From positions 91,932,566 through 91,996,565 of the forward strand of contig NC_060251.1 of NCBI RefSeq assembly GCF_921293095.1: a stretch of DNA of 64,000 bases, given 5' to 3'. The DNA is from Ischnura elegans (taxonomy: Eukaryota; Arthropoda; Insecta; Odonata; Coenagrionidae). The first letter of the stretch is position 1. The number at the start of each line of letters is the position of its first letter. Of the stretch, positions 9,901 to 21,239 are shown in pieces. The notes beneath the pieces are model-generated. The model was not told the origin of the DNA. It searched no databases and saw only the letters and a program-made list of their open reading frames with translations. The position numbers and the translations under genes are program-made.

Positions 9901-11380
9901 TCGAGAGCAGCGAGGCGTGAAGAATAATTTTGTTTTCTGGGCGGTATATCTCCAGCTTTAGGAAAGACACTATCATTGGGTTGAAATTCCATTTCCTTGT
10001 ATTCCTGGTATATTAACGCCCGAACTAGTGAAAGCTGATCAATGTACCAATAAAGGTTTTGAAATGTTCTTACCAATAGTTTGATAGGGTCGTCCTCTGC
10101 TATTGGAAACGGCCGAAAAAAATGGTTTTAAGTTAGACTTATAAGTCTAAGATCACCATAGTTCCAACGTTTAAGTCCAATGAGCTTATCTTAGCGTTAA
10201 ATTAAGCACCGAAAAAATGAAGAAAAAAAATCGCCGCGATGTCAGCAGACGGTATATACGTATCTTTTAAAGCATGGCCACCCAATTCAGATCATGATAA
10301 AATGGCAAAATTATGGGCGCATTCCCCTTGGAGATGCCATTATCATTACTAGAAAGCAGGCTAATAGATGTCTTCTTATATAACTCAGCTACGTGGTTTC
10401 TAATTACACATTTATCGATGTGGCGCCTCCAATCATTGGAGATTTTTAGTTATTTATTTCGAATTATTCTACGGTTTAGAGAGTCCAATCGCATATTTCG
10501 AAAGTTACTCATTTTGATTTTGAAAACTGACGGAGATATTGATGCCTGAAGTTTGGTGGAAGAGGAAACTCAAGGAAACTGTTTGCTTTGTTTGGCAATT
10601 TCTCTAACATCTTTTTATCATCGCTTTTGTATGTGCAGACCGTGTAGCCATATCAGTGATGACAAATATCTTGTCGAAAACATTGTAAACATAAATTCTT
10701 GGATTACTGCTGCCATTATTCATGAATATTTTGTGTTATTTTTTTGGAATAAACAATTATGAGGGAATAGAATATCTGGCATATAATTAATTATATAACC
10801 AAACAATCAACATAATAAAAAATTGGATCCGTATAATCTGACTTTTCCTCGACTAAGTGAAGATACTAGCCGAGGACACTATATCGTATCTTCATTTTCC
10901 CATTACTATGTTAAATAAACACTAATATACCGCAGAGGTAAGGAAGCAATTAATTTAGCGTTCTAATTTTTTTCTTAAAATTCCTTTCTTCGAACTAGTA
11001 TTTGGGTCAAAATTTCTGGACTTTTGCGTAAGGATTTGTTGAGATTTTCCATGCAATGCCGACTCGACGACCCTATGACGAAAAAAATAATTTACGCTAT
11101 TTGCTTCATATTTTTTTTATCCCTACGGCATCAAAATTGACGGTAGCATATTAAAATTTATTTCATTCTTGTACGTTAAATATTTTCGTGAATTTTTTAT
11201 CACTTCCAGATACGCTTCTGTATCGTTCATCCAAATCTTGCACACGGTTTTGACCTTAAATCTTCCTATTTGCTTCAAGTTTGAGAGAAAATGAAAGAAG
11301 CCTGATACAATTTCTTTGTGGTTTTCTTTATGCTTAAAAATTCACAATTTGAGTGACTCAGTCATTTTCAAGAAACGGTT
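9901..11380. other. No feature recognised
   Basis: AT-rich. Two plus-strand ORFs of 69-78 codons (10313-10762) show no motif. A short palindrome TTAGACTTATAAGTCTAA lies at 10131-10148. Confidence 0.4.
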
Positions 11381-11384
11381 TTCA

Positions 11385-11667
11385 CGTTCAATTTCTCTCT
11401 CTCTCTCTGGTGAGTAAGTGGCTATATAGTTGTGCATATTTGGAATGGCGGAGTGTGTTGGTTCTCTTTCTGAAATTGAAAAATGATTTGGTTCCTTGCG
11501 GATAAAATTTGAGCTCTCATGTCAAGGTTGGAAAAATGAGAGTTATTTCTCATATCTTTCCGAAGAGAGAACCTTTTTTTTGTAAAAAAAATTGGTCCAT
11601 TGGAGAATGCTATTGCGTAGCACGTATAATTTCTATCTCTGTGGTGAGCAAGTGGCTGTATAGTTGT
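11385..11667 (+). repeat. Imperfect direct repeat, two units
   Basis: CTCTGGTGAGTAAGTGGCTA (from 11405) recurs as CTCTGTGGTGAGCAAGTGGC (from 11637), each followed by a TATAGTTGT block and preceded by an AATTTCT stretch. Spacing is about 233 bp. The repeated GTGAGTAAG resembles a splice donor, but no exon is seen. Confidence 0.5.
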
Positions 11668-11679
11668 TGGTTAAGCTCT

Positions 11680-12940
11680 CCGTTATGCTTCCTGCGTATT
11701 ATCTTCCGAGTGCTTGCCACGCAGACACTGGATCAGTACGAGTGTTTACGCTTGCTCCGGAAGGAAATATGTCACGGAAGATAGGTAGCCTACGAGGAGG
11801 TGACCAACATCTTAGGCCGTTTGCGGCGTAAGCTTGGTCAACTAAGTAAAGATGGAGAGAAACCCGGCGGCAGGACTAGCATGCTATTAACTGAAGGTGC
11901 CAGAAGGACCTCGGCTTAACGTCCCTTCCGAGGGAAGATGGAGTGCTGAAGTTGTACCGCCCTCAAAACACGCAACCAGTGATCGGGCAGTAATTGTACC
12001 TAGGCCTATGAGGTGGAAGGCTAACGCTATAGCCAACACAACAAACCCATACTCCGCTTCAAGGAAAGGGAAGACCTGAAGGAAAGACATGAGAGTTTTC
12101 GAATTTTCAGGTTTTCGTCGGGTGATTTGTATTGAAACAAAATTCATTAATATTCCACAATAATTAATTAAAAACCTACTCGAGTTTCGGCAGATCAGTG
12201 ATATTATATTGTTACAGAGACATGTGGTGGTGGATGGTTATACATGTACATGTTAAATGATTGAAGGGGGAAATATTTTACCACCAAAATATTTTCTGTC
12301 ATGGCTTTATGATCTCCACTCTTCTGAAAAATCAGTGTGCCCCTTCCCACAACCGTCGGCCCTCCTAATAACCTTCTTGCTCTCATTCCTCATCCAAGAC
12401 AAACTGCAATGAGTCAAACCCCAAAATATTTTGAATCTCCCCCTTTTGCCTAGTCCTTCCTTCTATTCCATCGCTCATTTATCTCCACTTTGAGCCATTT
12501 ACGTTTATTTATCTAGCTACCGAATTACTTACATTTTACCATAGCTCTGCAATCCTAAGATTGGTGAAGTGCTCCCTTCATTTATCCCTTCCCCAAGCCA
12601 GTGTCATTAGTTCTTTGATATCTTCTGCTTGCTACATGACCTGTTCACCTGGCCCTTCTCTGCCGTATTATGCTCCACATTTCCCTTATTCTCCTATTCC
12701 TCGGTACACCATATCGTTCCTAACCACATTCGTCCATAATAAACCTTACCCGTTGTTTTGTAGTTATATCATCAATGATTGAGATGTAAATGGTGTTTAT
12801 TTTTACTCTTTTGTAAAACTCTCGCTCTCTAGTATCAATTTTGCATGAAAAATAGAAACTTTAGCGATGAATATACAATTATGAAGGTTGCTTCAGCACA
12901 GGTTCTCCTTGCAGGCAACTCAGATTTAAAAAAATCTCTA
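11680..12940. other. No gene recognised
   Basis: A GC-richer patch at 11690-12080 contains ACCCGGCGGCAGGACTAGC and ACGTCCCTTCCGAGGGAAG. It looks repeat-derived but I cannot name it. The remainder is AT-rich and pyrimidine-rich. Confidence 0.35.
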
Positions 12941-12942
12941 TA

Positions 12943-13609
12943 ATAGGGTAGTTTCCTTCATCAAAGAAAACGAAAGGCATTGATTGCGATTCGTTACCCA
13001 CCATTAGTGTATTCATAATACACAAATTATTTGGTTTTTGAAATACCGGTTTAGACGAATGGCAAGGGTCAAATTTTATCCTCATTTGAAAAAGGCCAGA
13101 TTGGCGCCCATGCGATTCCACTCCGCATGACGTCACAGGGACCTAGTTTCTACACGAGAGGATAGGAGTTATGCATCGTCTGAGGTTACCAATGCAAGCA
13201 TGAGGCACAGAGCTCAGGGAAACATGTCTTAATAATCACCTATTAAAACTGGCTAATGTCGGAAAGTTTTCTTCGTTTGATAAGGTATTAATAAACCTTT
13301 TTTAAGCCAAGCGCTACCGTTCAGCAAGGTACTCAGCTATACGCTAGCATCCTGCGACGTATCAGAGCTAAGCCTCGCCTCAAGGTCACCTCACCGGGCG
13401 GGAGGGGGAACCAGAAATACGACGTACGGAGATATTTCCCGACATTCATACTTAAGCGTCGCGTTTTCGCGCGCTTGAAAATTTTCACTTTTCATTTAAT
13501 CGCGAAAAATAGATGTTGTCATTTAAAAATCTAAAAGCGCGAAATACATACTCCAGGAGCAATAATCTTTCGATTAAGGCAATAAAAAAATAATAGGAAA
13601 CCACCCTAT
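12943..13609. mobile_element. Non-autonomous DNA transposon, 667 bp, with short TIRs
   Basis: The ends are inverted: left ATAGGGTAGTTTCCTT and right, reverse-complemented, ATAGGGTGGTTTCCTA. The interior has an AT-rich left part, a GC-rich block around 13100-13480 (including GCATGACGTCACAGGGACC) and no transposase. No clear target duplication. Superfamily not assigned. Confidence 0.6.
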
Positions 13610-14190
13610 TGTAATAAATTCAGTTTATCATATTGTTTTGTTGAAAGCAATAAATTTACTTTACTTTTCTTTAATTGGTATTGAGTATCCGCCGCCAGCA
13701 TCAGGTTTCGAAGGCTTCTATTTTTTCTGATCAGATTTTCTAGGATTCAATTTTTCTCATCCGTAGTGTATAACTGCCCGCGATAATTCTGTACCCTGAA
13801 AATGGCGCTGAATTCCTGAAACTGATATATTTTTAATTGAACTAGTGTGTGGTAATAATAGCGTTTTTTCAGTACGAATGATAGAAGGTTTCTTAGGATT
13901 AAGCCGATTTCCAACTGTAAATGGAGTAATTCTGTTGATAATAACGACCTCGGTTGAAGTGAAAAAAAGAGTTACAAATCATAATTCCTTGTGAAGTCTG
14001 TTATCAGTCCACAACTTTTCAGCACAGGGGGAAGTTCCTGAAAGGAGTTATCGTTCTCTCAGTCCCCTATGTTAGTAGAGTGAGGTCGTTGCAGAGCTTT
14101 ATACAAAAATCAAGCGCAGTGTTGAGGTAGACCCATTCTAGATTTAAAATAAAATATTCTAGGATCTTAGAAAGATCCTCGAAGTGTTAG
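13610..14190. other. No feature recognised
   Basis: AT-rich sequence with no ORF or repeat that I can name. Confidence 0.4.
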
Positions 14191-14194
14191 GAGG

Positions 14195-14290
14195 CCCAGG
14201 GGAAGGGAACTTTTCTCCCTACCCTGGATGTGTGAATTTCTGTCGCCTGTGATAAAGTCCGGGGTGAGTTAAGCATAGTTCAACCCTTCC
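14195..14290 (+). repeat. Dispersed repeat shared with 51465-51560
   Basis: Both copies contain a GGAA(G/A)GGAA start, a CTCCCTACC block, a TATGTG or TGTGTGAAT segment and a GTTATGACGGGGGTTAG-like stretch. No coding potential. A third, weaker relative may lie near 63660. Confidence 0.4.
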
Positions 14291-14377
14291 TTTCTGAAAC
14301 CAACTTTCGGGACGAATGTCTGAGGCAGTGGTTAACTAAAGATAAATTCGTGAACTTGTCATAAATTTTTTTCTAAC

Positions 14378-14578
14378 CATAGGCGGATCCAGGGGGGGGG
14401 GCACGGGGGCACGTGCCCCCCCCCCAGACCCTCAAAAATATGCAAGATTTTTAATACGGTCCCATTATCATTGCATTCGTTTTGTATTGCGAGGTATCCT
14501 TGTGCCCCACCCAGAACAAAATCCTGGATACGGCCTTGCTTGTGCCCCTCCCAGAAAAAAATCCTGGATCCGCCCCTG
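14378..14578. mobile_element. hAT-like MITE with intact 8-bp target duplication
   Basis: The element is 201 bp, with right terminus (reverse-complemented) CAGGGGCGGATCCAGGATTT and left terminus CATAGGCGGATCCAGG. The target duplication TTTCTAAC lies exactly at both edges (14370-14377 and 14579-14586). A run of G and a matching run of C near the left end form a perfect hairpin. The 8-bp duplication and terminal sequence fit hAT. It carries no gene. Confidence 0.8.
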
Positions 14579-14586
14579 TTTCTAAC

Positions 14587-15155
14587 CATTAAATCTTCTA
14601 TAGGAAATTAAAGGCAAACGTGGCAAAGGCAAACGAAAGTTATTCCAATTGTGCTCCAAGTCGTTGAAGAAAATTATTTCTGGTATAAGTATCAGGGAGT
14701 ACACCGCTAGGTGTTCATAGATGGTTTTAATCGCTTCTATTGAGCCACATTTTTGCCATATTTTTTAGATCAAGTCAGGTAAAGCAAAACATTTGAAAAG
14801 CGGGCATACAGTCCCAGGGATGACCGCTCGGAAATTTTTAAATAACATCATGAAATATTTTGTGTTTGTTTTCTCCTCGTAAATTAAAAAAAAAACTTCG
14901 TAAAAAGCAGCTGGTGAGGTGGCGCAGAAGTGCAGGACCTCGTGCTTTTTCGGAGGAACCCAAAATTTGCTACATTAGAAGGTGTTTTGGTAGATTAATT
15001 ACATTTATTTAATTTTATGGCCATTCTCGTATACGTATAGTTCACCTAGTTATATATATTCTATGAATCATTATTAAAGTTGTCCTACCAGTGATGTAAA
15101 GTTTACATGGATAATACTACGAACCATGTCGGTTAATCCCAAGCCCGGATTAAAC
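14587..15155. other. No feature recognised
   Basis: AT-rich sequence without recognisable coding or repeat structure. Confidence 0.4.
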
Positions 15156-15159
15156 TAAC

Positions 15160-15500
15160 ATTAACAGTGCGGCCTGATTATTTTCATTCTATCCATATCG
15201 TCTATTCCCTTCCTCTTTTTTCTCCGATTACCAGGCATTCTTCCCTCTAACACGGTTTTGAACATCCCATCCCCGCTCAGTACTCTCTCCATCCAAACCC
15301 TTCGTTATTTCCTCTTGAAATTTTCTCACACACCTCCCGTTCCTTTTCTCTCGTTATCGTGGCACTTCCTCGTTCCTTTTCCTCTTCGTAAACCTTAACT
15401 TCTCCATTCCACTCCAGACCCATATCTTGGACGTCTCTAATCTTTTCTCCTCCGTCAGTACCCAAGTTTCTGTACTTCAAAACGCCACCCTCCTCATCGG
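15160..15500 (-). pseudogene. Decayed RTE-type LINE, C-terminal ORF2 remnant
   Basis: In shifting minus-strand frames the sequence recalls the RTE tail seen better at 44255: MEW-EVK then KRNEEV, ERVLSGDGMFKTVLEG and RMPGNRRKKRKG. Several frameshifts and stops show that it is dead. The 186-codon ORF that spans it reads mostly out of the original frame. Confidence 0.6.
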
Positions 15501-15773
15501 ACTCTTCACTGTGGCTGTAGCGAGCGGAGGGGGCTGGAGGGGAGAAGGCAGTTAAGGGGTTCAAACCCCCTGAAATGATTGGGAGATACAGTCCAACGTT
15601 TATCCTCTCCAAATTAACCTCCCCGAAATGTATTTCTATCTTTTGTAAATCGCTCTGAAGTGCATTGCTTCGTACTTCCACGCATCCCTTCCCCGAAAAA
15701 TGTCTGACTCTACTCCTGCTTTCCTTCTCCAGGTCCCTCCTCGAAAAATGCTCTGGATTCTCTCTAGGAGTAG

Positions 15774-15865
15774 GCCTTGTTGTGAATTGAAAAGGGAAGT
15801 ACATGAAGGGAGGGCAGGCTGCCCGAAAGTACTCCATGGAAACCTACCTTAATCGGTAGAATATT
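15774..15865 (+). mobile_element. RTE-type LINE 3' fragment
   Basis: Close match to 44556-44655, including TGTGAATTGAA, GGGAAGTACAT, TAGTACTCCAT-like and CTACCTTAAT(C/T)GGTAGA. It points opposite to the ORF2 remnant at 15160-15500, so the two come from separate insertions or an inversion. Confidence 0.65.
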
Positions 15866-15899
15866 TTGTAAAATCTTTGCTAATTATTCCCCAATTAAT

Positions 15900-16520
15900 T
15901 TCCACAAAATTCTATCTATATGCAATAAAAATATAAATAATGAACAACCCATTGGTCCTCATTTTCAGAGATGGAAACCCTAGCCGTATAAGCAACCATT
16001 CGAACCTTTGACGTCACCACCCAGCCAGGGTGCGTGGAAGGTATACTACATTTATTTCGATGGCCGGCTGTAAGACTTTGCCCGCAGGGATGCCTGCCCA
16101 CCCGGAGGGCATTTTTGGCAGGCACCCACTCGGAGATACTCCTTTCGACTCGGTCTTGGTGGCACTCGAGAAAAGGGGGAAAAATCCCTCTCTCCTGCAA
16201 TTGGCAGGTCTCCAAGGCTTCCTTGAACAGTAATTCCTATTGTCTTCGCGAGAGGGATCTGCTCGAGGGCTTTTGCTCTCCACGTTCTCCATCTTCTCTT
16301 TTGTTTTCTTGCGAACACCTTGCCCTCCTTAAAGCGATCGTCTTGTTTTGCCTCTCTGCCTATTCAGCTCCTTCCATCCGCGAAACCGTTCCGTTTGCCC
16401 TTACCTCGGTCACTTTCTCCTCTTATCCAGCCATCTCCCGGCGTCTTTCCTCTCCACTTGTTATCCGAAAGGTGTGCGCACCCCCGACGCTGGGAAACGA
16501 GAGTTGATGAATCTTTCTGT
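15900..16520. other. GC-rich block with overlapping ORFs, uncertain
   Basis: Open frames occur on both strands, the longest being 157 codons (plus, 16034-16507). None has a recognisable domain. The mutual overlap of three to six open frames is what GC-rich non-coding DNA gives, so no gene is called. A CGTCA/TGACG pair occurs near 16010. A promoter island is possible. Confidence 0.3.
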
Positions 16521-19450
16521 GAGGCTATACATATATTTTTTTAAATTTCCTCTCGCTTTCTCCCGTATGACCCCGAGGTAGTGTTAGTGTGAATGTTTTG
16601 TGTGAATGCTGAAAAATGTTTCAATTTTTGAGAAGCAAGGTGGAATTTCATCCGCGGTATATTTTGAGTCGTTAGGGTCGACATAAAATGAACCTTGGCC
16701 TCTCGCGAGACGCCTACTTTTATCATTTCGAGGAATCTGTCAATTCAGAATGTTCCGTCATGACCATTTTTTTATTCCATAAAAGTTTCCAATGGCGTCG
16801 GCAGCTACTTTATCTGTATGATTTTTCAAGAAAACTGAATACTTATACGTTAAAGCAAGAAAATTGAAAACGGCCGACGGCTGGATAAAAATTCCTTTTA
16901 TACCATGTCAAATTTTGCTTTCATCGATCTTGTATTTTTATAGCGTTTGATATAGGCAAAATACTAATATAATTACCAAATAAAACTGAAAACCTCCGTC
17001 CCTCGGGAATTTTACCATTTTCAGGCCCTAGACAATGAATGAACAATGAACGTGACTATAAGCATCTCATTCATTGATCACTTACCATTAGTGAATATTT
17101 TAGCTAAGCTTCAAGTTTCTTCGGCTAAAATCCGTCCATATTTTTTCTATTTCAACTCTGTATGCATCGAAAATGAGATATTATTTTTCATTCTACTATT
17201 CTATTACAGATAGTGTGCAAATACGGTCTTTGACGATTTAAAATTTTTACACTATCTCATTGTTTGCACTCATTCAACTCGTATCTAAAAGTCGTGAAAG
17301 AGAGGGGTTTTATGTAGAGAAAATACTGTGCGCATGTCTAATATAATTACCGTATTTATGGGAATTTATCTTGAGGATGATTGTATGAAAAAGCTTATCA
17401 TTGCAGGAAATATTTATAATCGCCCTCAAATTGGGCGAATCAATCGTCATGTCTGTTGTGAAGTGCTAAAATCCTGGTCAAAATTCTTTATTTCCGTTGA
17501 AAACGTCATGGTTTGAATTTTCTGGTTTGTGAGTGCTCAAGTTTCAACCGTGAGTGTTCAAAAATTTGTATTTAAGAAGCCTAATTCATACACTTTTCAG
17601 CATCTATGGCATACTATCGTTGATTTTTGCGGTTATTAAAATGCAAACAGTGGTTGAACTAGATATTTAATTTGATCGACGTAATTACTGAGAAAACTAG
17701 AATTAATAATTAGCTAAGTCGAGGCAGTTATTGCTTCATTTTTTGTCCAACCTGGAATCCTTGTCTTCAGCCGACATCTGTAACGATTACGTCTTTAATT
17801 GTCTGTATTCTTCCTGATAATTACAATGGTAATAGTTGTACGCCATGGATAGATGGATAGAATGTTAGAAACTATTTAATCAGGTATTCTTTTGTAAGTT
17901 AGCAAAAATAGTTGCCGTCCAAAATTTTGTAGGAAATGGATTATTTTCCTGTGTGAATGAGGTTTCGGCGTTACCACGTGCTTCTTAAATGCATTTCAGT
18001 TAAAAATTATTATATATTATGCCCTCTCGCAGCATTTTAAAATAATTAAACCCTGACAATAGTCAGTTCCTTTCTTAATTCTATAAATAATTTTTATATT
18101 TATTCTCATTAGGGTGTGACGTATGCTGAACTCTGTCTTTTTTCATCAGAATTATAGGTGAAATTATGAGCATGGTTTAAATGATGTTTTACCCCTTAGA
18201 CAGTTTGGGGGTGATTTTTTAAATACAATAAATATCATTAAGTATAGAATCGAATCATTGCCGAAGATTATTTTTATCTCGAGGCTTTTTTACTTCCAAA
18301 CATGAGTCCTACTGAGACATAGGCAATTACTTCAGGCTTAACTATAAGGATATTTGTTGATACAATTAATGTAAAGTTAGTTGGTAACTATTTAAACTTG
18401 TTAATTGCACAGGCCCGGGTTTGAACGCAAGTGTACCATAATCTGGGATCATCCAAAACATGGCCGTTAGTGTTGAATTTGTGATACAACCGGTCCCCTT
18501 CTATAGCATTGAAATTTCATGGCACTACTATTGGCAGCTCTAAACATTTGTTTGTCCCTAATGTAAGGGGGGTGATCGCGCCTGCATGTTTGTCAAATTC
18601 AGCTATGCGATTGCGGTCTTTCGGGTTTGCCTCTATCTCTCTTTCGTATTCGTCCTGTTAATTCTTATTAATAACTTGAGATTAAGGATCTGCGACGGTG
18701 AGGGTCAAGATCAAGGTAAAGGAAGATTAATTCAGTGTCCTCTATCTTGGCCGAAAAATAAAAAGTTTGTAATTTATTTTTATTCTTGAAACTGAAAGTA
18801 GTGCAATTTATAGGTAAATATTTAAGTTGATGCTTATGGGATGATACGTGAAATAATTATATATTAATGTATCTGATGCCGATTTTTTTGCTATTTTGTA
18901 TAATATCTGATGAAATTATCATAATTCTGCCAAAATTAAATATTGTTACACTACTACTATTGTACTGCCTACCCTCTTCTTATTTGTCACGGCAGGTGAT
19001 ACCACTTCTATATTTTTCAATCACTTGCTTTGTTTCCTCCTGATTTCATCGAAGTTTCATCTTCTCCACCCCTTCCCCTAACGTCCTCTCTTGAAACCTC
19101 TTCCAGTACAGAAAAGCCGCGTTTACAGCAATAACGCAGTAATTTTTACAAAACAATGACATGGAATAACATAGCCAATGAATTGAGATCTCATGTCCAT
19201 TTGGTGACTCCGTGGATTGGGCGTTTTGCTAGAAGGGTGTCTCGGGTTCTATGTTCGCCGAAAGCGAAGTCTGTCAAAGAATACACTAATTCAATCGTGA
19301 AAAATATCTTTCTTAATAATTTTTAAAGCTTTAAATAGGTTTGTAAATCAAAATTACAGTGATGAAACAGAATTTTGATGCGTTAATAAGGGGTCTTCGG
19401 AGTAGTCTAGGAGTATAAAAATGGAAACTTTGAAAATTATCGCATTAAGA
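16521..19450. other. No feature recognised
   Basis: Long AT-rich stretch. A short plus-strand ORF (18586-18789) begins with a hydrophobic segment but has no further support. No repeats stand out. Confidence 0.4.
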
Positions 19451-19458
19451 CTTGAAAT

Positions 19459-19553
19459 CATTAATAAAACGAAAATGTAGCCTTTGATAAAACGTAGCCA
19501 TAGCGTAGTAAAAAAATGTAGCCATTAATAAAACGAAACTGTAGCCTTTGGAC
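19459..19553 (+). repeat. Short direct repeat, two to three units
   Basis: TTAATAAAACGAAAATGTAG near 19460 recurs as TTAATAAAACGAAACTGTAG near 19526, each followed by CCTTTG, with a partial AAAACGTAGCCA unit between. It directly abuts the LINE end at 19555. Confidence 0.55.
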
Positions 19554-19554
19554 G

Positions 19555-19663
19555 ATGTGGTGTGCATGTGGGAGTCCAAATGCATGCTGCATGCTAGTGA
19601 TTGATCACCCCCTGCCAAACACACTAGAGGTGGCTCGCAGGGTATTATGTAGATGTAGATGAT
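19555..19663 (-). mobile_element. LINE 3'-end fragment (ATCTACATCTACAT family)
   Basis: Read on the minus strand it starts ATCTACATCTACATAATACC, then GCGAGCCACCTCTAG and GGGGGTGATCAATCAC, as in the copies at 27760 and 31193. Short trinucleotide or hexanucleotide tails of this kind are typical of non-LTR retrotransposon ends in insects. No coding part. Confidence 0.65.
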
Positions 19664-19664
19664 T

Positions 19665-20930
19665 AGCTTTCAAGGCCACGCCGAAATATTATTTAAGTAT
19701 CCAACTTTGGTTTCAAGGCATTTTTTTATATTTTATCCGAGAGATCTCAATTTTTGATTGATTATTTTACTTCAGTGAAAGTCAAAGTGTATGAGAGTAA
19801 TTTAGAGAAAATCCGTAATTTTGTTATACTTTTTCAACCAGCTATCGCACGTTTTGGTTTCATGAAAATTTAAGAACTGTTATAATTTTCACTGTCGCCC
19901 ATTTAAATTTAATGTATCTCTGGAAACATTTTTAACTTCGGTGAATATCGAAATAATGCACTCGTGAATAAGATTCCGTTGTGGATCACTATAGAGCGTA
20001 CACTATATTTTATAATTTTTATTGTGGTTTGAAAATTTACATTGCTGTTTTTGCCTAGCATTCCATGGCAGTCTTTTAAAGTGATAATTTGAATTGGTAA
20101 TGAAATAAACTGCTATTATTACAGCTTTGGTAGAATTTAATGTGGAGACTTACTTTTTTGTTTTCAATTTTTCATTTACATTTTTAGGGTAGTAGTTACG
20201 AATGGGTTTTAAGTAGCCAACCTATCTAAGTAAGCTACCCCGAATTTGAGTTTCTATCCTATATATATTGATTTAAGTTAAGGATAGTAAGCATTAAGTA
20301 GTAGGGTATTATCGCAGCCACGAAGAGCTTAAATTGCGGTTTCAGGATCGGAAATCAAGCTGGTCCTTATGCTCTTTAATTATACACCGTTTTAGAGGGT
20401 AGTGTTATGAGCTACGTGCGCGAATTAGCGTGTCCACTATAACTGTTGCAAACGAGGATTCAATATGGAAAATCTAACAAGAAGACACTGATACCACACT
20501 GTTAAGATACCACACTGGATTTAATGAGGTTCTATTAAAAAAAAACATTGTAATCAAACTCAAGAATTCTCAAAACTTGCTCTTATATTTGTTCCCAATT
20601 GACTGTGCTAAGGGGTTTGATCAAAAGTTTGGGCTTTCCTTGCATTATTTCTATCGAGAAATGCATGGGTTAATTCGCAAATAACAGTGACCTCTAATGG
20701 GGATTTATATGGCGCAGAAAAAGGTAGATAAAAGTATAGAGTAAGTATTTACTTTCTCTATGAGAAAAGTTAATGAAAATACCGTTTTGACTTATGAAGT
20801 ACGTTATAGGATGTAAAGTTTGAGGAAAATGATAAGTAGGCACTATTTCGTACTAATTTCTGAGTTGCTAGTATTTAAATTCTGTACCGAAAGATAAAAT
20901 ACGTTTTTTGAGTTAAAATTTTGTTCATCT
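19665..20930. other. No feature recognised
   Basis: AT-rich, no supported ORF or repeat. Confidence 0.4.
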
Positions 20931-20934
20931 TTCA

Positions 20935-21230
20935 TTGGGTGCGAGCTCCTCTTGTCCTACGACGATTGGCCATCGTGTCTTCTGAAGTGGCCGATTAAGC
21001 TCTATTGTTCTTCTGAAGAATGTTAAAAGACTTCTAATTTCTCTCACTTCTGGAAAGAATTGCTCATTATTTTCTCTGTCGATCAATTTTCTCATCATCA
21101 ACCTCCTGTGGCACCTATAGAATGATTCCGCTTTTGAACTCTACGCTACCGTAAGCGTCCATGCCTCGATACCGTAAATAATTATGCTCCAAATTGGTGT
21201 ATGATGGATTGTTTTCGCAGCTCTATGCTC
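20935..21230 (-). pseudogene. RTE-type LINE, C-terminal remnant (weak)
   Basis: On the minus strand a stretch near 20990 reads SLIGHFRRHD, matching the LVGHIMRND/LIGQILKNND motif of the copies at 41.2 and 26.6 kb. Flanking sequence is too decayed for further alignment. Confidence 0.45.
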
Positions 21231-21239
21231 GTATTCTCA

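Noticed and set aside
15277-15837. 186-codon minus-strand ORF, the longest after HTD2
   Set aside because: It overlies a decayed RTE tail mostly out of the original frame and continues into an unrelated LINE 3' fragment on the other strand.
16034-16507. 157-codon plus-strand ORF
   Set aside because: It overlaps several equally open frames on both strands in a GC-rich block and has no domain or splice context.
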